A program made the translations under genes and the position numbers. Under the pieces are notes generated by a model. It was given only the letters and a program-made list of their open reading frames with translations. It was not told the DNA's origin and ran no database searches. This document shows, one piece after another, positions 43,378-52,701 of a stretch of 64,000 nucleotides of DNA. The stretch comes from Poriferisodalis sp965208925. Lineage in GTDB: Bacteria; Actinomycetota; Acidimicrobiia; Acidimicrobiales; Poriferisodalaceae. The first letter of the stretch is position 1. Every line of letters starts with the position of its first letter. The stretch spans positions 3,162,001 through 3,226,000 of the forward strand of contig NZ_OZ242364.1 in the NCBI RefSeq assembly GCF_965208925.1. Direction: 5' to 3'.

Positions 43378-44979
43378 CTAGGCGTCGGCGCGGATCAGGT
43401 CTGACGCCTTCTCAGCAATCATGACGGTTGCTGCTTGGGTGTTGGAGCTGACCAGGTCGGGCATCACCGACGCATCGCAGACCCGGAGTCCCTCCACGCC
43501 GCGGACCTTGAGATCCGCCGAACACACCGAGAGGTCACCCGAGCCCATCGCGCAGGTTCCGACTGGGTGATAGGCAGTGCGACCGAAGTCGCGTGCGTAG
43601 CGGATCAGCTCGTCCTTGGTGCTGCCGTAGGTCGCACCCGGATGGTGCTCGCCCTCGATGTAGCGCGAGAACGCCGGCTGAGTCATGATCTCGCGCATCT
43701 GGCGGACACCCTCGATGCTGACGTCGACGTCGTAGTCCTCTGCGAGATAGTTCGGATCGATTAGGGGCGGTGCTGCCGGGTCGGCCGACGCCAGTCGAAC
43801 CGAGCCGCGGCTGTGCGGCCGCACGAAGTAGGTATTGAGAGTGCAGCCGTAGCCGGGCCTCGTGGCCGTGACGCCGGCTTCGGCCCCTGCAGCGGGGAGG
43901 AAGTGGAACTGCAGATCGGGCGTCGGCGCAGAGGGATCGCCGTAGGTGAAGGCGCCGCCCTCGACAACCGTCGAGGTCAGCGGGCCGCGCCTGCCGGCGG
44001 CATAACGAACGAATGCAAGGACGCTCTCTGGCCCGAAGCGGAGCAGGCGGTCAACGGAGATCTTGTCCCTGAGTGAGTAGACGACATCGAGGTCGCAGTG
44101 GTCCTGGAGGTTCCTGCCCACGTACGGCGACTCGACCACGGTGTCGATTCCCAGATCGCCGAGGGCGGAGGGGTCGCCGATGCCCGAGAGCAGCAGGATC
44201 TTCGGCGTGTTGATGGCACCGGCAGTCATGAGGACTTCGCGGTCGGCCCGGCGAGTCGAGGTCCGTCCGCCGGCCTCCGTCTCGACGCCGACGACGCGGC
44301 TGCCGTCGAGAATGACGCGCCGGACGTGGCTGTGCAGCTCCACGGTGAGATTCGGACGGTTCTGGACGGGCTTCAGGTAGCCGGTAGCGGCGCTGCAGCG
44401 CTTCCGATCGCGATTGGTGATCTGGTAGGCGCCGACGCCGTGCTGTGACTCGCCGTTGAAGTCGTCAGTCTCAGGTATCCCGGCTTGTTTGCCTGCTTCG
44501 ATGAACGCGACGGTCAGCGCGTGGAGATCGGGGAAGTCCGACACGCCCAGCGGGCCGTCGGTCCCATGCCACGGCCCGCCGAGCCGGGCATTGCCCTCGG
44601 ACCGCACGAAGTACTGCTGAACTTCGGCGAAGCTCCAGCCGCTGCAGCCGTGCTGCTGGCTCCAGCGGTCGTAGTCCTGCGGGGCGCCGCGGGTGAAGAC
44701 CTGGGCATTGATCGAACCGCCGCCGCCGAGCACCTTGCCCTGCGCGTAAGGGATGGTGCGGTCTTCGCAGTGCTGCTGGGGAGCGGTGGAGAACCCCCAT
44801 TCGTAGGGTCCTGCGGTCAGCTTGGCGAAGCCGGCCGGGATGTGGATCAGCGGGTGACGATCCCGCTTGCCGGCCTCAATGAGCAGGACCGAGACGTCGG
44901 GGTTCTCGCTGAGCCGGGCCGCGAGCACGCAGCCCGCAGTGCCGCCTCCGACGATGAGGTAGTCATAGCTGCTGCTCAT
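43378..44979 (-). CDS. GMC-family FAD oxidoreductase (choline dehydrogenase-like)
   Basis: 533 aa. ADP-binding GGGTAGC near residue 11, the GMC signature GKVLGGGGSINAQVFTRG, a second signature TAGAINTPKILLLSGIGDP, and the catalytic His-containing C-terminus TAYHPVGTCAMG followed by DASVMPDLVSSNTQAATVMIAEK. It oxidises an alcohol, passing electrons to a quinone or O2. The start overlaps the Fic gene stop by 4 bp, so the two are probably cotranscribed. The substrate is unknown. Confidence 0.9.
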   Translation of the reverse strand: MSSSYDYLIVGGGTAGCVLAARLSENPDVSVLLIEAGKRDRHPLIHIPAGFAKLTAGPYEWGFSTAPQQHCEDRTIPYAQGKVLGGGGSINAQVFTRGAPQDYDRWSQQHGCSGWSFAEVQQYFVRSEGNARLGGPWHGTDGPLGVSDFPDLHALTVAFIEAGKQAGIPETDDFNGESQHGVGAYQITNRDRKRCSAATGYLKPVQNRPNLTVELHSHVRRVILDGSRVVGVETEAGGRTSTRRADREVLMTAGAINTPKILLLSGIGDPSALGDLGIDTVVESPYVGRNLQDHCDLDVVYSLRDKISVDRLLRFGPESVLAFVRYAAGRRGPLTSTVVEGGAFTYGDPSAPTPDLQFHFLPAAGAEAGVTATRPGYGCTLNTYFVRPHSRGSVRLASADPAAPPLIDPNYLAEDYDVDVSIEGVRQMREIMTQPAFSRYIEGEHHPGATYGSTKDELIRYARDFGRTAYHPVGTCAMGSGDLSVCSADLKVRGVEGLRVCDASVMPDLVSSNTQAATVMIAEKASDLIRADA

Positions 44980-46220
44980 TGGATATGGCGCCGGGGGATG
45001 GTGGCGTTGATGGTATCGATCGCATCGATGACCTCGTGGGCCACCCAGACACGAGATCGGCCGGCACGGTGTTCGCTCAGCCGCAAGATGCCAGCGTCGG
45101 CGAGCTGGTGCAGGATCTGCGAGGCGCGACCCGGTGTCAGTTTGTACGCGGATTGGACTTCGCCAGCGGTGATGGCAGGCGTTCCGAGCAGACCGTCGAG
45201 AATCTGCGAGACAGCAGATCCCTGACGGGTGCGGACGCGCTGGCGATAGGTGTCAGCGATATCAGCGATGCGTGCCACGAGGCGGACCGCAGCGTGTGCA
45301 CCGTCATTGACCGCGGAGGCAAACACGGTGATCCAGTCGTCGAGGTCACCCCGGCGGTATGCGGTGAGGCCGCCGACGTAGCCGTTCGGGTTATGCAGAA
45401 GTCCGTGCGCGACGGGCACCGGCGTTGTCGCCGTCGCAGATCCGGGGTCGAGCAGTCGGTGGATCAGCAGCCGTCCGATGCGGCCGTTGCCATCGACGTA
45501 GGGATGGATCGTCTCGAACTGTGCGTGCGCGATCGCGGCGTGCACGATCGGGTGCACATCGCGTCGGGCAGCGAAGCGCACTAAGTCGTCCATCAGCCCG
45601 GGAACCTGGTCCCACGGCGGGCCTTCGAAGTCTGCGCTCTGGCGACTCTGACCGATCCACACCGCACAGTCCCGCCACGCGCCGAGATGCTGCCGCTCCA
45701 TTTCCGGATCCGCCGCGAGCAGGCTGCGGTGGCGACTGTGGAACCAGTCCTCGCTCAGATCATCGGTACCGCGTTGAGTGTTCAGCGCGACCGTGACGTT
45801 CGCAGCGACCAGCTCCGTCGGGACCGGATAACGGCCCCGATCAGGATCGTCGTCGAGATCGGCGAGTGCTACGGCCAGCGATTCGCTGGAGGTCGTGATG
45901 TGCTCGATCTGCGAGGAGGCGACTGCGTCGGCACGGATGAGCACGGCGCTGAGATGACCGAGTACGCCAGTCGTCTCCGCGGCGCGGTCGCGCAGATCAC
46001 TGATTGCCCGCGCCGCTTCAGCCAGCGCCTCGCCCGTGGCCCGCTGAAGCGCGGGAATCGCGAGCTCCCCGATGTGCGGAGGCACAGTCTGCGTGACCGT
46101 TATGGTGCGCGGGCTCTCGTCATCCCACGATCGCCACAGCTCGTTCTCCACCGTTGCGCTGTGCAACTGGGCTTCCGGCCATCGGGGCACTGGCTGCCTC
46201 CATACCTCAACACGATCCAT
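44976..46220 (-). CDS. Fic-family protein with C-terminal winged helix
   Basis: 414 aa. Catalytic Fic motif HPYVDGNGRIGR (His239-Arg250), complete, so AMP-transfer activity is possible. An inhibitory-helix-like SSQIEH (residues 102-107) resembles (S/T)xxxE(G/N) but ends in His, not Gly or Asn. An N-terminal Fic-N-like region and a C-terminal winged helix (TRQGSAVSQILDGLLGTPAITAGEVQSAY, then LTPGRASQILHQLADAGILRL) complete the DUF4172/Fic-HTH layout. It would AMPylate a protein and may bind DNA. It is divergent from hicB. Confidence 0.88.
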   Translation of the reverse strand: MDRVEVWRQPVPRWPEAQLHSATVENELWRSWDDESPRTITVTQTVPPHIGELAIPALQRATGEALAEAARAISDLRDRAAETTGVLGHLSAVLIRADAVASSQIEHITTSSESLAVALADLDDDPDRGRYPVPTELVAANVTVALNTQRGTDDLSEDWFHSRHRSLLAADPEMERQHLGAWRDCAVWIGQSRQSADFEGPPWDQVPGLMDDLVRFAARRDVHPIVHAAIAHAQFETIHPYVDGNGRIGRLLIHRLLDPGSATATTPVPVAHGLLHNPNGYVGGLTAYRRGDLDDWITVFASAVNDGAHAAVRLVARIADIADTYRQRVRTRQGSAVSQILDGLLGTPAITAGEVQSAYKLTPGRASQILHQLADAGILRLSEHRAGRSRVWVAHEVIDAIDTINATIPRRHIQ

Positions 46221-46287
46221 TCAATGTAAGGTTATCACCAATTATCTAAACTTAGAATGCAATGGTTTAGGTCGATCAAATGCTGCG

Positions 46288-46590
46288 ATGGGAATAGCAC
46301 CAGCGGGCGAATTACCCTTGCCGATACGCGAACGGCTGACTTGGGGATCGCCAGTGCCGAAGACGTACACGTTGCCATACACGCTGAAGGCGCCTTCGGA
46401 GGAAACCGAGCACATGTATCTGGCTGAGGTGCCGGTGCTGCCGGGGTGCCGAGCGTGGGGCGAAACCGCTGAAGAGGCGCTGCACAACCTCGACGGTGTC
46501 GCAGCGGACTTCATCGCGTCGTACAACGAACACGGCGACGAGCTGCCTGAGTCCATTGCTGCTGCGGGTGAACTCGTCGTTGCGGTGTGA
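46288..46590 (+). CDS. hicB: HicB-like antitoxin
   Basis: 100 aa from ATG 46288; GTG 46354 is possible and would give ~78 aa. HicB pattern: YLAEVPVLPGCRAWGETAEEALHNLDGVAADFIASYNEHGDELPE. It lacks a C-terminal DNA-binding domain. The next gene, overlapping by 4 bp, is a shortened hicA, so this antitoxin has probably lost its toxin. The AT-rich 67-bp gap upstream is shared with the divergent Fic gene. Confidence 0.72.
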   Translation: MGIAPAGELPLPIRERLTWGSPVPKTYTLPYTLKAPSEETEHMYLAEVPVLPGCRAWGETAEEALHNLDGVAADFIASYNEHGDELPESIAAAGELVVAV

Positions 46591-46712
46591 CGTATCGGGA
46601 ACTGACGCGGAAACTGAGCTCACTCGGCTGCGAGGTCGATTGCCAGTCGAGAGGTTCTCATGGGCCTGAACGCTCAGTCCCCGCACCCCGCTCCGGCGAC
46701 GTGAACGCATAA
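46587..46712 (+). pseudogene. hicA: Degenerate HicA toxin remnant
   Basis: A 41-codon frame from GTG 46587 overlapping the hicB stop. It starts as a HicA (TYRELTRKLSSLGCEVDCQSRGSH), including the catalytic His of the GSH motif. It then skips the conserved EIWRNP-like segment, continues RSVPAPRSGDVNA, and stops at TAA 46710-46712. Normal HicA has ~60-85 residues. The RNase fold should be incomplete. A long internal deletion followed by a premature stop best explains it. Confidence 0.62.
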
Positions 46713-46755
46713 TTCACGGGTTCGGCACCGGACAATCAACCACAGGGAGGCTGCC

Positions 46756-47754
46756 ATGCCCCGGAAGCGATTCGCGATCGACGAGGCGACCCGCTCGAAG
46801 GATCTCACCGGCGCGACGTACATCGTCACTGGTGCCAACTCCGGAGTGGGTCTCGAGACCACCCGTCAGCTGGTGACCCAGGGTGCTCATGTGGTCATGG
46901 CCTGCCGGCGGGTCGAGGCCGGCGAGGAGGCGTCTCGTAGCTTTAGCGGTCTTGCCGGAACGCATGAGGTCATGCGGCTCGACCTCGCCGATCTCCATTC
47001 GGTTCGCGAGTTCGCGGCTGCATTCACCGCCGAGCACGATCGTCTCGACGGGCTCGTGTGCAATGCCGGCATGGTGAACATGCGTCGTGACCTGGAACGA
47101 ACGACGGACGGATTCGAGTCGACCATCGCCGTGAGCTACTTCGGCCACTTCCTGCTGACCGAACTCCTCCTCGACACGCTCAAGGCGACCGCACCGTCAC
47201 GAATGGCGATCCTGTCCTCGGTCGTGCACGCGGGAAGCCCCAAGAACCGGCCGCAGCTGGTACTCGACGACCTCAACTACGAGCGGCGCGACTTCAGCGG
47301 CATGCGCGCCTACTGCGAGGCGAAGGTGGCGACGGTGCTCTACGCCGCAGAGCTCGCCCAGCGGCTGGAGGGCGCGGACGTCTCGACCTTTTCTGTCCAC
47401 CCCGGATGGGCCCGATCGAACTTCGGATCAGGCGGCCCCCTGCCGATGCGTATCGCAATGGCGATCATGCGGCCTCTCAGCCGGCTCGTGTCCGACAGCA
47501 ACACGGAGTCGGCCCAGACGACACTCCATTGTCTGTTGTCCGACGATGCGCCCCGGCACTCCGGCGCCTACTTCAGCCAGAGCAGCGTTCTCTACCGCGA
47601 CAAGGAGTGCCGGAACGGTGGCTGGCCCATGGACACGCCGAACCCGAACGCCAGGAACATGGACACCGCGAGGCAGCTTGTCGCGTTGAGTTACGACCTC
47701 GTCGGGCTGGACAATCCCTCGTCGGCCAACAGAGGCGATCAGGTCAGCGAGTAG
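46756..47754 (+). CDS. Short-chain dehydrogenase/reductase (retinol dehydrogenase-like)
   Basis: 332 aa, with AGGGAGG upstream. Cofactor motif TGANSGVGLETTRQL, NAG in LVCNAGMVN, catalytic Ser in ILSSVVHAG and the YxxxK pair in YCEAKVA. The length and C-terminal extension match the retinol dehydrogenase-like/protochlorophyllide reductase-like SDRs. NADP preference is suggested by an Arg-rich stretch after strand 2 (ACRRVEAG). Its 3' end overlaps the convergent P450 by 16 bp. Confidence 0.87.
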   Translation: MPRKRFAIDEATRSKDLTGATYIVTGANSGVGLETTRQLVTQGAHVVMACRRVEAGEEASRSFSGLAGTHEVMRLDLADLHSVREFAAAFTAEHDRLDGLVCNAGMVNMRRDLERTTDGFESTIAVSYFGHFLLTELLLDTLKATAPSRMAILSSVVHAGSPKNRPQLVLDDLNYERRDFSGMRAYCEAKVATVLYAAELAQRLEGADVSTFSVHPGWARSNFGSGGPLPMRIAMAIMRPLSRLVSDSNTESAQTTLHCLLSDDAPRHSGAYFSQSSVLYRDKECRNGGWPMDTPNPNARNMDTARQLVALSYDLVGLDNPSSANRGDQVSE

Positions 47755-48986
47755 CGGATCGGCAGGCTCTTGTGCCCGCCCACGAAGGTGGTCTTCATGG
47801 TGGCAGGATCTCCAGCCAGCTCGACCGTGGCGAGTCGAGGAAGCACGTGGGCGAACAGGTTCCGCAGCTCAAGCCGAGCGAGTTGCGCGCCCAGGCAGAA
47901 ATGGACGCCGTAGCCGAATGAGATCTGGCGGGCGGCGTTGTCGCGCTCGATGTCGAAGCGCAGTGGATCGTCAAAAACATTCGGGTCGAGGTTCGCCGCC
48001 TTGTACGACAGATACACCCACTCCCCCTCGGCGATCTCCTGCCCGAGGATCTCCGTGTCGGCTTGGGCGGTGCGCATGAAGTGACGCACCGGTGCAGTCC
48101 AGCGGAGCATCTCCTCGACTGCGTTGACCATCAGCTCGTCGGGAGCCGACTGCAGCTTCGCGAGTTGATCGGGGTGTTCGATCAGTGCCTGCATGCCGCC
48201 GGCCATGGCGCTCGAGGTGGTGTCGTGTCCAGCGGTCGCCGCAATGATGTAGAGACCCATCGTTTCGAGATCAGGAAGTGTCCGGCCGTCGATCTCGCCG
48301 TTGGCGATGGCGCTTGCCAGGTCGTCGGTACTCTCAGCCCGCCGGGACGCAGTGAGCTGCGAGAAGTACGCGTTGAAGTCGCCGATGACCTGTGCCTGCA
48401 CCTCGGGGCTGACCTCGCCGCGCTGGAGGTCGGGATCCTCCTGGCCGAAGAGCTGTTGCGTCAGCATCAGCATCCTCGGGTAATCCGATTCGGGCAGTCC
48501 CAGGATCGCGAGGATGACCTCGAGCGGGTACGGCAGCGCGACCTCCACCGCGAAGTCAATCTCCCCTCGTGCGGATTCGAGCTTGGCGATGGCCTTCGCG
48601 CTGAGCTCATCGAGGCGCGGCTCGAGCCGGCCCACCGTCCGGGGCTTGAACCAGTCGGCGATGACCTTGCGGTACTTGCCGTGGTCGGGGGCATCCATGT
48701 GGATCAGCGACTTGATCACCGCCTGGCGCCCTTCGATCTGAGCGTTCGTCGCCAGCACGGGCTCTGGGCCGTTGGTGAACAGGCCGGGATCGCGCTCCAC
48801 CTCCAGGACCGCAGCGTGATCGATCACTGCCCAGAACGGTCGGAATCCTTCGCGCTCGATGCGATGGATCCCTCCTTCGGCATGAAGCGCGAGCGCTGTC
48901 CGGTTCCAGTCGTCAAGATCACCCCAACGGTGGTTGTCGCTGAAGATGTCGTTCGGTGCCGGCGCACCGGCTCTCTTCTTCACCAA
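47739..48986 (-). CDS. Cytochrome P450 (second copy)
   Basis: 415 aa. I-helix AATAGHDTTSSAMAGG, ExxR in VEEMLRWTAPVRHF, and heme loop FGYGVHFCLGAQLARLE (Cys about 364). It has the standard oxygen-activation AGxDTT, unlike the P450 at 9247. It resembles actinobacterial class I P450s acting on sterols, terpenoids or fatty acids. No adjacent ferredoxin. It is divergent from the SRPBCC gene at 49085. Confidence 0.9.
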   Translation of the reverse strand: MVKKRAGAPAPNDIFSDNHRWGDLDDWNRTALALHAEGGIHRIEREGFRPFWAVIDHAAVLEVERDPGLFTNGPEPVLATNAQIEGRQAVIKSLIHMDAPDHGKYRKVIADWFKPRTVGRLEPRLDELSAKAIAKLESARGEIDFAVEVALPYPLEVILAILGLPESDYPRMLMLTQQLFGQEDPDLQRGEVSPEVQAQVIGDFNAYFSQLTASRRAESTDDLASAIANGEIDGRTLPDLETMGLYIIAATAGHDTTSSAMAGGMQALIEHPDQLAKLQSAPDELMVNAVEEMLRWTAPVRHFMRTAQADTEILGQEIAEGEWVYLSYKAANLDPNVFDDPLRFDIERDNAARQISFGYGVHFCLGAQLARLELRNLFAHVLPRLATVELAGDPATMKTTFVGGHKSLPIRYSLT

Positions 48987-49084
48987 TCACTCCTCCGGTC
49001 CACCGCCGTGCGTTCCGAAGCCCGATGCCCGAACCGCCACGTTGCGTAGCTTGTCATCTGACAGGCGAGAGAAGGGCGTTGGGA

Positions 49085-49591
49085 ATGGTGAAGTACGCGG
49101 ATGGCCCGACGGCCAATGTCGAGGTCCGCATCGATGCACCGCCGTCAGTGGTGTGGCCCCTGCTCTGCGACATCAACGCTCCCGCTGAGTTCTCCCAGGA
49201 GTTCCAAGGCGCCGACTGGGTCGACGACGGCCCGTCTCTCGGGGCGACGTTCCGGGGCCGGAACGAGCACAAGGTCGTCGGCGGGTGGAGATCGACCTGC
49301 ACCGTGACGGCGATGGACCACGAGCGCTCATTCGAGTGGATAGTCGGTGATGTCGACTACCGGGCCGCTCGCTGGCGCTTCGACCTCGAACCAGACGGCG
49401 ACGGAAGCACGCTGAGGTTCACCGCCGAGATCGGGCCGGCGCCGTCAGGTCTCAGCCCGGCCATCGAGCGCATGCCCGACCGCGAGGAGGACATCGTCGC
49501 CAAGCGCATGGGCGAACACAGCGCCAACATGCGTCGCACCGTCGAGGGCTACAAGCAACTCGCCGAAGCCCGCCAAGCGGGCAACTCATGA
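49085..49591 (+). CDS. SRPBCC-family protein
   Basis: 168 aa from ATG 49085; the longer frame from 48956 would overlap the P450 gene. The START-like fold is suggested by VEVRIDAPPSVVWPLLCDINAPAEFSQEFQGADW at the N-terminus and the C-terminal helix MRRTVEGYKQLAEARQ. Such proteins bind hydrophobic ligands or act as cyclases or hydratases. It overlaps the LLM gene by 4 bp (ATGA). Confidence 0.78.
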   Translation: MVKYADGPTANVEVRIDAPPSVVWPLLCDINAPAEFSQEFQGADWVDDGPSLGATFRGRNEHKVVGGWRSTCTVTAMDHERSFEWIVGDVDYRAARWRFDLEPDGDGSTLRFTAEIGPAPSGLSPAIERMPDREEDIVAKRMGEHSANMRRTVEGYKQLAEARQAGNS

Positions 49592-50625
49592 CCGATCTTC
49601 AAATCGGCGTACTACCGGCTGGCTTGGATGCCACCGGCTTCGATTACATCCGCAGCGCTGAGCAACTCGGCATCGATTCGGTGTGGATGCCCGAAGCATG
49701 GATGTACGACGCGCTGACCCCGCTCGGCTATCTCGCCGCGATCACCGACCGCGTCCGGCTTGCCACCGGCGTTGTCCAGCTCGGCGCCCGCTCCCCGGCG
49801 ATGCTGGCGATGTCCGCCCTCGCGCTGCAGAAGATGTCGCAGGGCCGCTTCGTGCTGGGTCTGGGCACCAGCGGACCCCAGGTCATGGAGGGCTGGCACG
49901 GTGTCCGCTTCGATCGGCCGGTCACCCGCACCAGCGAGACCATCGACATCGTCCACAGGGTCTGCTCGGGCGAACGGCTCACCTACGAGGGCAAGGTGTA
50001 CGAGCTTCCCCTGCCTGACAGCCAGGGCCGGTCCCTCCGCTCGCCGGTGGCCGGCGCTTCCATCCCGATCTACATCGCGTCCATGGGGCCAGCCAACCTC
50101 CGACTCACGGGCGCCAAGGCCGACGGATGGATCGGCACTGCGTTTCTGCCCGAGTCGGCCAACGTGTTCACCGACCACATTCGTGAAGGCGCCGAGTCAT
50201 CGGGGCGATCCCTCGACGACATCGAGCTGACGGTTGCGGTGACCCTCGACTTCTCCGACGAGCCCGAGGCAGCGGCACGGCGCCATGCCGACGGCTACGC
50301 ATTCACCATCGGTGCCATGGGGTCGTCCTCGACGAACTTCTACAACCAGGCGTTCACCCGGCAAGGCTTCGGCGACGCAGTCGAGGAGGTGCAGCGACTT
50401 TGGCAGTCCGGTGACCGGGAGGCGGCCGCGGCAGCAGTGCCCATCGAGATCGGGTTCCGCACGAACCTGCTGGGCAGCGACGCCGAGGTGAGCGAGCGAC
50501 TCCGCGCCTACCGCGCGTCGGGGATCCGCACCCTGCGGGTTCGGGTCGATACGGACGACCCGACCATCCGGCTGGACTCGCTCGCACGACTCATGGACCT
50601 AGTGCGTGCCGTCAACCACGAGTGA
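49588..50625 (+). CDS. LLM-class F420-dependent oxidoreductase
   Basis: 345 aa. Luciferase-like TIM barrel: DYIRSAEQLGIDSVWMPEAW, ITDRVRLATGVVQLGARSPAMLAMSA, GRFVLGLGTSGPQVMEGWHG and PIYIASMGPANLRLTGAKADGWIG. This branch normally uses F420 in actinobacteria. It is translationally coupled to the SRPBCC gene and close to a P450, SDR and enolase-type gene, so a role in an oxidative catabolic or biosynthetic route is likely. Confidence 0.87.
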   Translation: MTDLQIGVLPAGLDATGFDYIRSAEQLGIDSVWMPEAWMYDALTPLGYLAAITDRVRLATGVVQLGARSPAMLAMSALALQKMSQGRFVLGLGTSGPQVMEGWHGVRFDRPVTRTSETIDIVHRVCSGERLTYEGKVYELPLPDSQGRSLRSPVAGASIPIYIASMGPANLRLTGAKADGWIGTAFLPESANVFTDHIREGAESSGRSLDDIELTVAVTLDFSDEPEAAARRHADGYAFTIGAMGSSSTNFYNQAFTRQGFGDAVEEVQRLWQSGDREAAAAAVPIEIGFRTNLLGSDAEVSERLRAYRASGIRTLRVRVDTDDPTIRLDSLARLMDLVRAVNHE

Positions 50626-50650
50626 GGCATCAAAGGCTGACCCGCCGCGA

Positions 50651-51412
50651 TCAGGCGCTCCAGCCGCCGTCGACGTGGATGGTCTGGCCGGTGATGTAGC
50701 TGGCCCCGGCGCACAGGAACAGGCACACGTCGGCGTACTCCTCGCCGGTGCCGGGACGCCCCAGGGGCAGCGCTGCCGCGTCCTCGAAGACCGACGGCCA
50801 CTTGAGCGGGAAGTTCGTGGAGTCGGGATGGACATAGCTCGGCGAGATCGCGTTCACCCGAACGTCGGGAGCGAGGCCGCGGGCGAGCTCCTTGGTCAGC
50901 GTGATGACGCCGCCCTTGGCCACGCTGTACGGCGAGCTCGACCCGCCGCCGCGCCAGCCGGCCATCGAGGCCGTGTTGACGATCGCGCCCTTCGACTCCT
51001 TCAGGAACGGCGCCGCAGCGTGCGAGGTGCGGAAGGCCGACAGCAGGTTGATCGACAGCGCTTCGGACCAGAGCTCTTCGGTCTGGCTGTCGAGGTCCTC
51101 GGGCCCGATGCGCGTGAGCGTCACCGGGTGGCCGGCGATGTTCACCAAGTAATCCAGGCCCCCCATCTGTGCAGCGGCTGCCCGCACCATCTGGCGCGCC
51201 GCGTCTGGGTCACGCAGATCGGTGGGCGCAGCGAACACCTCGAGCCCCTCCCCAGCCAGCGACGCGGCTGCTTCACCGAGCCGGTCGCCGTCGAGGTCGG
51301 CCAAGGCCACGGTCGATCCCATCTCGGCGAACTTGCGAGCAGTGGCCAGGCCCAGGCCACTGGCACCGCCGGTGACAATGGTCCGCCGTTGGCCGAGATC
51401 GGCAGAAATCAT
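50651..51412 (-). CDS. Short-chain dehydrogenase/reductase (classical)
   Basis: 253 aa. TGGASGLGLATARKF cofactor motif, NIAG in LVNIAGHPV, catalytic Ser in IVNTASMAGW and YSVAKGG (YxxxK). The C-terminus ITGQTIHVDGGWSA is typical of classical NAD(P)-dependent SDRs. Convergent with the LLM gene. The substrate is unknown. Confidence 0.9.
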   Translation of the reverse strand: MISADLGQRRTIVTGGASGLGLATARKFAEMGSTVALADLDGDRLGEAAASLAGEGLEVFAAPTDLRDPDAARQMVRAAAAQMGGLDYLVNIAGHPVTLTRIGPEDLDSQTEELWSEALSINLLSAFRTSHAAAPFLKESKGAIVNTASMAGWRGGGSSSPYSVAKGGVITLTKELARGLAPDVRVNAISPSYVHPDSTNFPLKWPSVFEDAAALPLGRPGTGEEYADVCLFLCAGASYITGQTIHVDGGWSA

Positions 51413-51528
51413 GGGCTTCCTCCCTCAGAACCGGTCGCCAGTGGCGAGCCACCTGTGGCAGCCCGCCCGCCGTGTGCGGTCGTACAGTCAGTCAACCAGC
51501 ATCACCCATCGACTCAGCGAGGAATCAC

Positions 51529-52701
51529 ATGCCAGCCGTCGTTGACCTCGAAGCCATCGTCGTGTCAGTGCCCGCGGAAGGGAACGCCTTCACCGAGACC
51601 GACACCGAGGACATATTGCTCGTGCTCGTCACCGACGAGGACGGCCGGATGGGCTTCGGGGAATGCGCCTGCGCTCCCGGCGTGCTCAAGGAGCTGATCG
51701 AGTTCCCGAGCGAGCACTTCTGGGCCAACGGCATCACCGAGCACGTCATCGGCAAGGACCCGATCGAGGCGCTGGCCATCTACGACGGCATCTACCACTC
51801 GAGCTTCTACCACGGCCGCCGAGGGCTGCTCATCAACGCCCTGTCGGCCGTCGACATCGCCCTCTATGACCTGGCTGGCAAGCAGCTCGGCAAGCCGGTC
51901 TGGCAACTGCTGGGAGGTGCCCGCCAGCCGGGGGCGCGCCCCTATGTGACCCTGTATCCGGGCGACACCAGGGGCGAGCCGACCGGCGTGATCCTGGACA
52001 AGATGGAAGGGATCGTCGACCTTGCCCGGCAGTCGGGCTTCACCGCCATGAAGCTGCCCTTCGTCGGGCTCACCGAACTGCCCGATCACCAGGTGGTCGA
52101 TCTGGTGGGCCAGCTCCGGGCGATGATCGGCGACGACGTGGTGCTGGGCACCGATCCCGGATATCGCTGGACCCACTGGCAGGAAGCGCTGTGGGTGCTC
52201 AACCGCCTCGACGACCACCGGGTGTACTTCGCCGAGGTACCGCTGCGTCACGACGACATGGAGGGGTACCGCCAGCTCGCGGCCCGCTGCCCGCTGCTCA
52301 TCGGCGCAGGCGAGTTCTCGACCGGCCGCTGGGAGGCCAAGGAGTGGCTCGACCACGCCAAGGTGCCGTTGCTGCACTGCGGTATCAGCCGGGCCGGCGG
52401 CTTCACCGAGATCGCCCGCATCTCGGAGATGTGTGAACTCGCCGGGGCCCTGCTGATGCCCCACAGCTACGCCACGGCCGTCTCCGACTACTCCAACCTC
52501 CACATGCAGATCGCGAGCATGCAGATTCCGATGGTCGAGTTCCGCACCATCGAGCCGGTCACCTCGATTCTGCGCCGCGACCTGGTCCACCCGGCGATGC
52601 CTGAGATCGTCGACGGATGGGTGGCGCCGCCGACCGCACCCGGGCTGGGCCTCGAGCTCAACATGGACCTGGTCAACCAGTTCCGGGCTCGGCTTAGTTG
52701 A
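51529..52701 (+). CDS. Enolase-superfamily enzyme (mandelate racemase-like)
   Basis: 390 aa from ATG 51529 (GAGGAA upstream). Capping domain, then the barrel with catalytic Lys in FTAMKLPF and metal ligands Asp in LGTDPGYRW, Glu in YFAEVPLRHDD and Glu in GAGEFSTGRWEA. A later His is in LLMPHSYATAV. This fits acid-sugar dehydratases or racemases of the MR subgroup. It shares 8 bp with the convergent FAD monooxygenase. The specific reaction is unknown. Confidence 0.86.
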   Translation: MPAVVDLEAIVVSVPAEGNAFTETDTEDILLVLVTDEDGRMGFGECACAPGVLKELIEFPSEHFWANGITEHVIGKDPIEALAIYDGIYHSSFYHGRRGLLINALSAVDIALYDLAGKQLGKPVWQLLGGARQPGARPYVTLYPGDTRGEPTGVILDKMEGIVDLARQSGFTAMKLPFVGLTELPDHQVVDLVGQLRAMIGDDVVLGTDPGYRWTHWQEALWVLNRLDDHRVYFAEVPLRHDDMEGYRQLAARCPLLIGAGEFSTGRWEAKEWLDHAKVPLLHCGISRAGGFTEIARISEMCELAGALLMPHSYATAVSDYSNLHMQIASMQIPMVEFRTIEPVTSILRRDLVHPAMPEIVDGWVAPPTAPGLGLELNMDLVNQFRARLS

